Assembly (NCBI GenBank): GCA_964587515.1
Contig: CAZPMO010000121.1
Span: 1-15,236 of the forward strand
From: CAZPMO01 sp964587515
Lineage (GTDB): Bacteria > Pseudomonadota > Alphaproteobacteria > MPNO01
Direction of reading: 5' to 3'
Length of the DNA stretch: 15,236 nt
Shown in pieces: positions 6,532 through 13,806 of the stretch (position 1 is the stretch's first letter; each line of letters begins with the position of its first letter). The notes beneath the pieces were generated by a model. It was not told where the DNA came from and did no database searches. It was given only the letters and a program-made list of their open reading frames with translations. The translations under genes were made by a program, and so were the position numbers.

Positions 6532-7641
6532 ATGGCGGGCGAGCTTTTGCTGGTGGGCAGCATTCCCCTGGACACGCCGGAAGAAGTGTTCAGCACCTTC
6601 GGGCCCGCGCTTGGCGAATGGCTGGACTACATGCCCGACGGCGAAGTCGGCGAACGGCGTTACTGGATCGACGGCATCGCCTACCGGGTGCTCAACGGCC
6701 ATCCGGAAATCGAGACCCTGCAACGACCGGCGCCGGACGCGGACGGGGTCGAGCGGTGGCGGCCGCAGGGCCATGACGACCAGTTCCGGTTCCGGGTGAA
6801 GCCGGGCGTGGCCAAGGTGCGGTTCGGCGATCCCGGATGGCGGCTGGGCTATACGCGCGACGCGGTCAATTCCTATTACGTCTTCCGCCAACTCAAAAAG
6901 GACGGGGTGATACCGGCCCATGTCCGCTTCCAGGTATGCCTGCCGCTGACATACAGCGCCGTCGTCTCGTTCTTTCCCGATCCCGAGGATCACGCACGGG
7001 TTATTCCGGGGTTCACGGCGGCGCTCGGTGCCGAGATCGCGATGATGGTCGAGAAAATCCCGCCGCAGGATCTCGCGATCCAGTGGGATCTCGCGGTCGA
7101 AAGCCGCTATACGGAAAGAGCGCTGGCGAGCGGCGGGGTGGACGCCGCGCGCCTGGAGGTCGAGCATTTGATGGCGCCGGCCCGCGAGATTTGTCCGCAC
7201 ATCCCGACCGAGGTCGCGCTCGGCTACCACGCCTGTTTCGGCACCCTGGCGGGCTGGCCGTCGCGCCAGCCGGTCGATCTTACGGAGACGGTGCTGTTGC
7301 TGAACGCGGCGGTCGCGGCGTCGGGCCGGCGGGTCGATTTCCTGCATTTTCCGACACTGGGGACGGCCGAGGAGTCGTTCTTCGCGCCGCTCGGCGATCT
7401 CGACCCCGGCGACGCCCGGGTCTATGTGGGCGCCATCCACCATATGCACGGCGCTGACGGGCCGGACGCCCAGCTAAACACGGTGCGTAAATTTGTCCCG
7501 GATTTCGGCCTCGCCGCGCCCTGCGGCTTCGGCCGCGCGCCCGAACGTCCAGGGCGGCTCCTGGCGGACGAAGGCTCGGACCCGCAAGGCGACGCGCTTT
7601 CAATTATTCTCGGAGACCATCGCCGCGCGGCCAGCCGCTAA
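6532..7641 (+). CDS. Single-domain MetE-like (UROD/MetE superfamily) putative zinc alkyl/methyltransferase
   Basis: This 369-aa protein looks like one TIM barrel of the UROD/MetE superfamily, half the length of methionine synthase MetE (about 750 aa). It opens with LLLVGSIPL (5-13), then a PDGEVGER motif (35-42). QWDLAVE (184-190) matches the MetE-type Q-x-D-x-x-x-x barrel strand. The H-A-C motif at 233-235 (GYHACFG) and Cys331 in PCGFGR (330-335) reproduce the H-x-C-(n)-C zinc ligands of MetE, coenzyme M methyltransferases and epoxyalkane:CoM transferase, which activate a thiol for alkyl transfer. No N-terminal folate domain is present. The ATG has AGGAG 6 nt upstream. It is divergent from the P450 and ends 8 nt before the cyclase stop. 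Moving a methyl or alkyl group to a thiol, possibly after P450 action, is my inference; the substrate is unknown and the domain assignment rests on motifs alone. Confidence 0.75.
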   Translation: MAGELLLVGSIPLDTPEEVFSTFGPALGEWLDYMPDGEVGERRYWIDGIAYRVLNGHPEIETLQRPAPDADGVERWRPQGHDDQFRFRVKPGVAKVRFGDPGWRLGYTRDAVNSYYVFRQLKKDGVIPAHVRFQVCLPLTYSAVVSFFPDPEDHARVIPGFTAALGAEIAMMVEKIPPQDLAIQWDLAVESRYTERALASGGVDAARLEVEHLMAPAREICPHIPTEVALGYHACFGTLAGWPSRQPVDLTETVLLLNAAVAASGRRVDFLHFPTLGTAEESFFAPLGDLDPGDARVYVGAIHHMHGADGPDAQLNTVRKFVPDFGLAAPCGFGRAPERPGRLLADEGSDPQGDALSIILGDHRRAASR

Positions 7642-7649
7642 ACCCCGCG

Positions 7650-9368
7650 TCACTTCGTCTCGAACACCCAGACGCCGTCCCATTCCTCGGACGGCGGATC
7701 GGCGCGGAGCTGCGCCACCCGGTCGAGGTAGACAGAAGCCGCGGGGTCGCCGGAATTGGTGTCGATACAGGACTTGAAGGCGGTTTCAGCTTCATCCCAG
7801 TCCCGCCGGCGGTATGCGTTCAGGCCGGCATGGAAAGTCCCGTATGTCGACACCGGATACGGCGGCAGATCGCCGCCCCCGTGAAGAAGTTCATACACCC
7901 GCGTCGGCTCGTTCTTGCCCTTGACCCGGATCAGGTCCAGTTCGCGCACGGCTATTTTTTCGCCGGCCAGTTCGCGGGTGCGCTCCGAGATCATGACCCG
8001 GGTGCCATAGGCTTTATTGGCACCTTCCAGCCTGGCGCCGAGGTTCACCGTGTCGCCCATGATGGTGAAGTTCCTGGTCAACGGCGAGCCCACCGTGCCG
8101 ACGACCATCTCGCCGGTGGAAACACCTATCCTGAGATCGATCTCGATCGAACCCGCCTTGGCGCCGAGTTCCGACTTCACCTCAAGGCGGAACCGGTCCA
8201 GATAATCAAGCGCCTCGAGAGCGGCGCGGCACGCCAGCGCCGCATGTTCGTCCGCCTCCGTGAAGGGCGGGCCCCAATAAGCCATGACGGCATCGCCCAT
8301 GAACTTGTCGACGACTCCCTTGTTCTCGGAGATGGCGTTGGTCATGTGGCCGAAGAACCGGTTGATCATCATGACCAGATCGTCCGGCGATAACGCCTCG
8401 GAGATCGAGGTAAATCCCTTGAGGTCGATAAACATCACGGTCATCTCGCGGCGCTCGCCGCCGGGCTCCGCGAATTCCGGATTGTCGAGAAGACTGGTGA
8501 CGATGCGAGGGTCCATGTACTTGCCGAATATATCCTTGATCCGCTCCTTCATGCGCAGCTCGCCCACCATATGATTGAACGAACCGGTCAGCCGTCCAAC
8601 TTCGTCCCGGGTCGTAACCCGCACCTCGGTGTCGAGATCGCCACCCTCGACGGCCTCCATGCCGGTGACCAGATTGCGCACGGCCCTGACCAGAACGCGG
8701 GTGGCGATTAACGCGAAACCGAGTCCGAGCAGGGTGGCGAGCACCGTCAGGACGCTGTTGACGGCGAGCAGTATCTTTTCTTCCCGATCGGCCCTGACGA
8801 CGGCGTCGTTGGTTAGGCCTTCGACATGGCGGCGCAGGGTAGCGATCTCGGCGTCGATGGCGTCCTGGCGCTTGTTCAGTTCCGCCAGCAGCGGGTCGAA
8901 CAGATGCAGGTCAGCGGCCTCCCGGGCCTCCACCAACTTCCACCCATGTTTCTCGAAGGTGGTGTGTTCGCGCTCGATACCGGCCAACACCCGCTCGAAT
9001 GTTTCGATCGTTTTGCGTATCCGCGCCGGCCCCTTCTCCTCCTCGTGAAGCAGACGCCGCGCCTCGGCGAATTCATCGGCGATTTTGACGCCCAGAGCTT
9101 CGAACCGTTTTTGGCCGCGCAATACGGCCTTCTCCGATGCGTGTTCGCCGGTGAGCACGAATAATCGTTGCAACACCAGGCCTTGCTCGAGCATATGGAC
9201 GTTGATCCGGGTCACCGTTTCGCTGACCGGCATGTGCCGGCCGGCGACGATTTCCAACTCTTCGGATATTTTAGCGGTCAGATGGATGGAATAAACGGCG
9301 ATAGTGGTCATCAACGCCAATATCACCAGCGCAATGCCGAATATCTTCTGGGCGATATTGAGTCGCAT
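7650..9368 (-). CDS. Membrane class III adenylate cyclase with HAMP domain
   Basis: A 572-aa receptor-type cyclase making cAMP from ATP. TM1 is at about 7-28, a helical periplasmic sensor of roughly 170 residues spans 29-198 (four-helix-bundle style, charged, few aromatics), and TM2 lies at about 200-224. HAMP follows (about 225-278, containing DEVGRLTGSFNHM), then a linker and the cyclase domain (about 305-480). Metal ligands are Asp315 in FIDLKGFT (313-320) and Asp359 in KFMGDAVMA (355-363). Lys355 and Asp438 (IMGDTVN) are the adenine-selecting pair, and Asn442 and Arg446 are transition-state residues, so it should be an active adenylate rather than guanylate cyclase. Residues 510-555 (GLNAYRRRDWDEAETAF) look like a short TPR-type helical tail. 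No clear Shine-Dalgarno precedes the ATG. No two-component partner is adjacent, and its link to the catabolic genes is uncertain. Confidence 0.93.
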   Translation of the reverse strand: MRLNIAQKIFGIALVILALMTTIAVYSIHLTAKISEELEIVAGRHMPVSETVTRINVHMLEQGLVLQRLFVLTGEHASEKAVLRGQKRFEALGVKIADEFAEARRLLHEEEKGPARIRKTIETFERVLAGIEREHTTFEKHGWKLVEAREAADLHLFDPLLAELNKRQDAIDAEIATLRRHVEGLTNDAVVRADREEKILLAVNSVLTVLATLLGLGFALIATRVLVRAVRNLVTGMEAVEGGDLDTEVRVTTRDEVGRLTGSFNHMVGELRMKERIKDIFGKYMDPRIVTSLLDNPEFAEPGGERREMTVMFIDLKGFTSISEALSPDDLVMMINRFFGHMTNAISENKGVVDKFMGDAVMAYWGPPFTEADEHAALACRAALEALDYLDRFRLEVKSELGAKAGSIEIDLRIGVSTGEMVVGTVGSPLTRNFTIMGDTVNLGARLEGANKAYGTRVMISERTRELAGEKIAVRELDLIRVKGKNEPTRVYELLHGGGDLPPYPVSTYGTFHAGLNAYRRRDWDEAETAFKSCIDTNSGDPAASVYLDRVAQLRADPPSEEWDGVWVFETK

Positions 9369-9415
9369 GGCGTTGCCGCTGAATTGCCGATCGCATCCGT
9401 GGCCGCGAGGCCATA

Positions 9416-9443
9416 AACACGCGACGTATATACATAACGTGTT
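9416..9443. repeat. Inverted repeat upstream of the adenylate cyclase
   Basis: AACACG (9416-9421) and CGTGTT (9438-9443) are inverted copies separated by 16 nt. The spacer is AT-rich for this genome and contains the 8-bp palindrome GTATATAC (9426-9433). The element is 48-75 nt upstream of the cyclase start, in the only intergenic gap between it and the transporter gene. It is a candidate regulator site or part of the cyclase promoter. I could not fix a convincing -35/-10 pair. Confidence 0.35.
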
Positions 9444-9476
9444 AACGATTTGGACTTTTCGGAGTTATCCGCCCCG

Positions 9477-10298
9477 TCAAGCGCCGCGCGGCTCGCTCCG
9501 TATGATGTAATAGGTGCTGGAGCAGATTACCGCGGCGCCGATCCAAACCCAGATCGCCGGAATTTCACCGTAAGCGGCGAAGGCGATCAAGGCGATGAAG
9601 GGGAGTTGCAGGTAATAGGCGGGCGTCACCACCGCGGCAGTGGCCACCACCAGCGAGCGCGTAATGCATTGCTGCGACAGCATGGTGGCGACGCCCAGCA
9701 ACAGAAGCCAGGGCGCGTCCGACCACTCCGGCGTGGTCCACGCAAAGAGCGACGGCGCCAGCGCCAACGGCACCAGCAGGGCATACATATAAAACACCGA
9801 GGCGTTGGTATCCTCGGTCCGGGTCAGCGCCCGGGTCGCGGCGTTCGATGTGCCATAGGTCACGGCGGTGACCACCAGCGCGATCACCGGCCAGGACAAT
9901 TCGACGAAACCCGGCCGGATGATGATCAATGCGCCCACGAAGCCCACTAGCACCGACCCCCAGCGCCGCCGCCCGACAGGGTCACCCAACGCCAGCGCGG
10001 TCAGCACGATGGTGAACAAGGGAGCCGTGAACACCAGCGCCGTCGCATCGGCGAGCGGCATGTTGACGATCCCGTAAAACAGGCAAACCATGCCCACGAA
10101 AGTCACCACGGCGCGGCCGCCATAGAGCCAGGGTCGGCGCGTGCGCAGAGTGCCGAGGCCGGCGCGCATCAGCCAGGGCAGCATCAAAACGACCGTCAGC
10201 AGCGCCCGGTAGAAAACCAGCTCGAAGACCGAATACCGCGGCGATAGTTCGCGAACCGGGACGTAGCTGACGGCGAAAAACAACGACGCGCCTGTCAT
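9477..10298 (-). CDS. EamA/DMT-family transporter (drug/metabolite exporter)
   Basis: An inner-membrane protein of the drug/metabolite transporter superfamily with two EamA repeats and about ten hydrophobic segments. From the ATG at 10298 it has 273 aa: first repeat about 1-115 (RALLTVVLMLPWL, YGIVNMPLADATALVF), second about 130-265 (GTSNAATRALTR, ending SSTYYIIRSEPRGA). The NMPLADATAL element is typical of EamA repeat 1. The start is ambiguous. With the ATG, TM1 begins abruptly (M-T-G-A-S-L-F-F), and the in-frame stretch just upstream (GILW) looks like TM1 sequence. A TTG at 10379 would give 300 aa, the usual family length, overlapping the tctAB end by 19 nt. AAGG lies 10 nt before the ATG. 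Frame beyond 10379 is only a shadow of tctAB. Being last in the tct gene set suggests export of an end product or overflow metabolite; the substrate is unknown. Confidence 0.85.
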   Translation of the reverse strand: MTGASLFFAVSYVPVRELSPRYSVFELVFYRALLTVVLMLPWLMRAGLGTLRTRRPWLYGGRAVVTFVGMVCLFYGIVNMPLADATALVFTAPLFTIVLTALALGDPVGRRRWGSVLVGFVGALIIIRPGFVELSWPVIALVVTAVTYGTSNAATRALTRTEDTNASVFYMYALLVPLALAPSLFAWTTPEWSDAPWLLLLGVATMLSQQCITRSLVVATAAVVTPAYYLQLPFIALIAFAAYGEIPAIWVWIGAAVICSSTYYIIRSEPRGA

Positions 10299-10360
10299 CC
10301 ACAGGATGCCTTGGACGGCCGCCGAGCTGTCCCGCCAGCGAGATGCGCGCCGTTGCGGTC

Positions 10361-12463
10361 CTAAAACAGGTTCAGCCAAATGTTGGAGCGCAGCCCCGGG
10401 AAAATATCCCCGACCACGGTCTGCGGCCACGGGATGATCAGGAGGTAATGGAACAGCCCGTAACAGAAGACCCACATGGAAATCGCGATGGTCAGCGTCA
10501 TTGTCCAGCTTTCCCTGCCCTCGAAGCGCATATAGCCGACCAGGAACACGAACATCGCCGGCAGGATACCGACCACCGCCGCCGCGCCGAAGAAGAACAG
10601 CAGCCACGCGAAATATGTCGCCGCGCGGGTGAACACCGTACGGGAATCGATACCGGAATAATCCGCTTGGATATCGAAATGGACATCTTCGCTGGCCGTC
10701 GCGAACGCGTCGCTCGCGGTCGATTCGGTGGTAAGCTTCTCAGGCATTGCCACGGCGCCGACAAACAATCCCGACAGCAGCAACCAGCCGGTGAACAGCA
10801 CGCCCGCCCAGCCGACCACCTGGGGCACCAGCTTGGCGCCGAATTCCCATTGCCCGGAGATGTACAGCGTCACGAGAAAGCCCAGCAGTATCAGGACCGT
10901 GAACCCCATATCGGGATTGATGTTCTGGCGCTGGAAACCGATCACCGAAGCGCCGGATACCTTGCTCGCCCGCGCGCGCGCGACGTAACCGCGGACGATG
11001 GGGTTCAAAATGCCGTAGGCGGAGATGATGAAGACCACCGCCACGACCGGCTGCAACAACCATTCCGCGCCATAGCGTTCGACCGAGATGAACATGTAGC
11101 GTTCGACCAGCCCGCCAAGCACGAAACCGAGGATCAACGGCGGGCGCGGCCAGCGCAGCCGTTTCATGACCCAGCCGACGAAGCCGAAGATCAGCAGCGC
11201 GTAGATATCGCCCCATTGGCGCGATCCCTGGAACGCGCCGACGAAGGTGATCGCCAGCACCACGGGCGCCAGGACGCCGATGCGGACCAGCGCGACCTTG
11301 GCGAGCTGATTGGCGAACAGGAAACAGATGCCGGCCCCGAATATGTTGGCGATGGCGACCGACCACACCAGCGTATAGGTAACGTCGAGCCGCTTGGTCA
11401 GCATATCGGGTCCCGGCACCAGGCCGTGGATCAGGAAGGCGCCGAGGATCAGCGCCATCGAGGCCGAGCCCGGCACGCCGAAAGCGATGGTCGGAACCAG
11501 CGCGCCGCCTTCCTTGGCGTTGTTCGAGCTTTCCGACGCGATCACGCCGCGCACATCGCCCTTGCCGAAGCTAGTCGCGGCGCCTTTTTCAGTGCGCACC
11601 GCATGACCATACGCGATCCAGTCGATAACCGAGGCGCCGATGCCAGGCACCGCGCCCAACGACGAGCCGATGGTGGCGCAGCGCAGCAAAAGGAACTTGT
11701 TTCGGAACACGTCCTTGATGCCTTCGATCTGCTGCCATTTGGAATCGAGTTTGGAATCCCCGGCGCCGGCGATGCTTTGGCGGGTGATCGCCATATCGGC
11801 AAGCTCGGGAATAGCGAACAGGCCGAGCGCCAACGGCACTACCGGCAACCCGTCCCACAGATAAAGGGAATCGAAGGTCCAGCGCAGCGTGCCGGTCTGT
11901 GGATCGTCGCCGGCGGTGGCGACCATCAGTCCGATACAGGCACCGGCCAGCCCCTTCAGCGGCGTACCGCCGGACAGCACCGCGACCAGCGACAGGCCGA
12001 AGACGCAGAACGACAGCAGTTCCGGCGAGCCGATATAGAGCATCACCGGGCGCAAAATCGGCACGCTGATCGCGAGCAACAGCGCGCCGTAGAGCCCGCC
12101 GATCACCGACGACGAGAACGCGGCCCCGAAGGCGCGGCCCGCCTCGCCCTTCTTGGCCATCGGGAATCCGTCGAGGATCGTGGCCGCCGATCCGACCGTG
12201 CCGGGCACCCCGAACAGCACCGCCGGTATGGTATCCGAGGTCACGACCACCGCCTGCAAACCCATCAGGAAGGCGAGCGCGGTATAGGGGTCCATGTTGA
12301 AGGTAAACGGCAATAACAACGACAGGCCGACCAGCCCGCCGAGACCCGGGATCACGCCCAGCACCAACCCGATGACCACGCCGAAGAATAGAAAGCCCAA
12401 CCGGGCAGGATCGGCCATGATGACGGCGGCTTTTGCCGCCATGCCCAGCATATCGGCTTCCAT
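10361..12463 (-). CDS. Fused TctA-TctB permease of a tripartite tricarboxylate transporter
   Basis: A 700-aa integral membrane protein combining both permease subunits of a TTT transporter, which are usually separate TctA (about 500 aa) and TctB (about 150-160 aa). TctA covers about 1-505: GVIPGLGGLVGL (36-47), FGVPGTVGSAATILDGFP (84-101), VPGIGASVIDWIAYG (272-286), and the signature ESSNNAKEGGALVP (311-324) followed by FGVPGSASMALILG (328-341). A short linker (about 506-518) leads to the four-helix TctB part (519-700), starting GFTVLILLGFLVTLY, with a soluble loop at about 573-608. Import is driven by an ion gradient with a TctC receptor. The ATG at 12463 has AGGGA about 7 nt upstream. The tctC partner is 221 nt upstream on the same strand, behind a terminator. 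I see no stop or frameshift in the linker, so the fusion seems natural. Confidence 0.93.
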   Translation of the reverse strand: MEADMLGMAAKAAVIMADPARLGFLFFGVVIGLVLGVIPGLGGLVGLSLLLPFTFNMDPYTALAFLMGLQAVVVTSDTIPAVLFGVPGTVGSAATILDGFPMAKKGEAGRAFGAAFSSSVIGGLYGALLLAISVPILRPVMLYIGSPELLSFCVFGLSLVAVLSGGTPLKGLAGACIGLMVATAGDDPQTGTLRWTFDSLYLWDGLPVVPLALGLFAIPELADMAITRQSIAGAGDSKLDSKWQQIEGIKDVFRNKFLLLRCATIGSSLGAVPGIGASVIDWIAYGHAVRTEKGAATSFGKGDVRGVIASESSNNAKEGGALVPTIAFGVPGSASMALILGAFLIHGLVPGPDMLTKRLDVTYTLVWSVAIANIFGAGICFLFANQLAKVALVRIGVLAPVVLAITFVGAFQGSRQWGDIYALLIFGFVGWVMKRLRWPRPPLILGFVLGGLVERYMFISVERYGAEWLLQPVVAVVFIISAYGILNPIVRGYVARARASKVSGASVIGFQRQNINPDMGFTVLILLGFLVTLYISGQWEFGAKLVPQVVGWAGVLFTGWLLLSGLFVGAVAMPEKLTTESTASDAFATASEDVHFDIQADYSGIDSRTVFTRAATYFAWLLFFFGAAAVVGILPAMFVFLVGYMRFEGRESWTMTLTIAISMWVFCYGLFHYLLIIPWPQTVVGDIFPGLRSNIWLNLF

Positions 12464-12613
12464 AACGCTTCCCTGTCGTTTGCCGGCCGTTATGTGCGGT
12501 TATCGTCCGCTCGGCCGGGCTTGTTGAGGATGGGATACCAGAGCCTCCGCGCGTGTCAAGACGCAAGCGTTCATTATCCGGTTATCGAAAGCAAATTTAC
12601 GGCGATCGGCATG

Positions 12614-12650
12614 AAAAGACGCGCGCCCCGCCGGTCCGGCGAAGCGCGCG
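12614..12650 (-). terminator. Intrinsic terminator between tctC and tctAB
   Basis: Read on the minus strand, CGCGCGC (12650-12644) pairs with GCGCGCG (12626-12620). An inner CGCCGG/CCGGCG stem (12641-12636 with 12634-12629) closes on a single-base loop, and GTCTTTT follows with the T-run at 12617-12614. It lies 35 nt beyond the tctC stop. Partial termination here would keep the binding protein more abundant than the permease. The other gap sequence to 12464 shows no gene. Confidence 0.75.
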
Positions 12651-12684
12651 CCCATGTCAAGAAATGCGGGAGGTAGATCCTCGC

Positions 12685-13728
12685 CTATTTTTTCTTCCCA
12701 CTTTTCAGCGCCGCTTTCATCCGGGCGATCACGGAATCGTCGGTCGCGACGATCTTTTTGGCCTGATTCTGCAGGTCACGCCAGGGCACCGGGTCCCACG
12801 TCATGCGCCGCTTCTTGGCCGACGCCCGCGCGGCGGGATCGGCGAAGGTTTTCTCGAACGCGGTGCGCAGCGCGGCGATGCGATCACCCGGCACCTTTTG
12901 CGGCGCCAGCCAGGCGCGGCCCAGAACGCCGTTGCCCGCCATCAGACCGATGATCTTCTTCTTCAACGGGTCCTTGACCATGTCGAGCAGCAACGGAACA
13001 TCCGGTCGGTCGGGCAATTTGTCGAACGACAAGGCCGCGATCACGTCTATCTTGTTTTCGGAAATCCATTGCGGGCGCAACGAACGGACGGAGGACCAGA
13101 CACTGGCGAATCCGCTCGTCTCGCCACGCTCCATCGACAGGTAAATGCCGCCCATGCCGCGATAGCCGAGGATCGTCTTGAACTTGGTGCCCAGCAAGTC
13201 GTTGACGATGGTGGGCGTGGTGAAGGTCTGGGAGCCCTTGCCGGTCGACCCAATGATGACTTCCTTCTTTTTCGCGTCTTCGAAAGTGCGGATACCGGCC
13301 TGCTTCATGATCACGAAAGCGCTTCGGGTGCGGTCCGCGCCGCCGAGATACTGGAACTCGCTGGGATTGTACTTGACCCCTGTGGAGCGAAGGCGCGAGG
13401 CGAGCGGCGTATCGGACAACAGGATGCCGATAAAGAGACCGTCCTTGGGCGCCGAATTATAGAGATAGTTGGCCGCCTTGGTGCCGCCGGCGCCGCCCAT
13501 GTTCTGGGTGACGAATTTCGGATTGCCCGGCATGTATTTTTGCAGGTACGGGGCAATGAACTGAGAATATTTCGTGTGATTGCCGCCGGGTCCGGCGGCG
13601 ACGATGATCTTCACGGTCTTGCCGCGATAGAAGTCGGTCACCGCGTCGGCGCTGGCGGGCACGATAGCGGCGGTCGTGACGAGCAAAGGCAGCGCGGCGA
13701 AGGCGCCCACGAGAATTCGCCAAGTCAT
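12685..13728 (-). CDS. Tripartite tricarboxylate transporter substrate-binding protein (TctC/Bug family)
   Basis: A 347-aa periplasmic receptor, partner of the fused TctAB permease downstream. Signal peptide 1-27 (MTWR, hydrophobic core, A-S-A|D cleavage). The mature protein starts with an FYRGKTVKIIVAAGPGG strand, has NMGGAGGTKAANYLYN (76-91), the ligand-loop motif GSTGKGSQT (160-168), and LGTKFKTILGYRGMGG (179-194). Arrangement and motifs match the protein at 104-1123 along the whole length, so the two are paralogs of one subfamily, with distinct ligand-loop residues. GGGAG at 13743-13739 on the minus strand is 10 nt before the ATG. The amidohydrolase stop is 78 nt upstream. The order amidohydrolase-tctC-tctAB-DMT suggests uptake of the amidohydrolase's substrate or a precursor, probably an organic or aromatic acid (inference). 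The Lys-rich C-terminus is ordinary for the family. Confidence 0.93.
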   Translation of the reverse strand: MTWRILVGAFAALPLLVTTAAIVPASADAVTDFYRGKTVKIIVAAGPGGNHTKYSQFIAPYLQKYMPGNPKFVTQNMGGAGGTKAANYLYNSAPKDGLFIGILLSDTPLASRLRSTGVKYNPSEFQYLGGADRTRSAFVIMKQAGIRTFEDAKKKEVIIGSTGKGSQTFTTPTIVNDLLGTKFKTILGYRGMGGIYLSMERGETSGFASVWSSVRSLRPQWISENKIDVIAALSFDKLPDRPDVPLLLDMVKDPLKKKIIGLMAGNGVLGRAWLAPQKVPGDRIAALRTAFEKTFADPAARASAKKRRMTWDPVPWRDLQNQAKKIVATDDSVIARMKAALKSGKKK

Positions 13729-13738
13729 GGTCTGAGTT

Positions 13739-13761
13739 CTCCCTGATTTATTTTTCGGGAG
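13739..13761 (-). promoter_or_regulatory. Hairpin that could mask the tctC ribosome binding site
   Basis: On the minus strand CTCCC (13761-13757) is complementary to the GGGAG (13743-13739) that serves as Shine-Dalgarno for tctC, with a 13-nt A-rich loop between. The 5-bp stem is short, and it may be chance. If formed it would lower translation initiation. Confidence 0.25.
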
Positions 13762-13806
13762 GTATTAAGCCCCGTTTGACGGATCGCCGCAACCGCCGCG
13801 CCCGGC

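Noticed and set aside
7490..7641. Possible frameshift at the end of the MetE-like gene
   Set aside because: The Arg/Pro-rich tail looked odd at first, but the annotated frame after PCGFGR ends in a helix-like GDALSIILGDHRRAA, and the other frames give less protein-like sequence.
10380..10607. N-terminal extension of the DMT transporter frame
   Set aside because: It is the +1 shadow of the TctB part of tctAB on the same strand. The residues are Arg/Gly-rich and not membrane-like.
10343..12316. 657-codon open frame on the plus strand
   Set aside because: It is antisense to the tctAB fusion. The product is a low-complexity, His/Asp/Arg/Gln-rich string with no recognisable domain.
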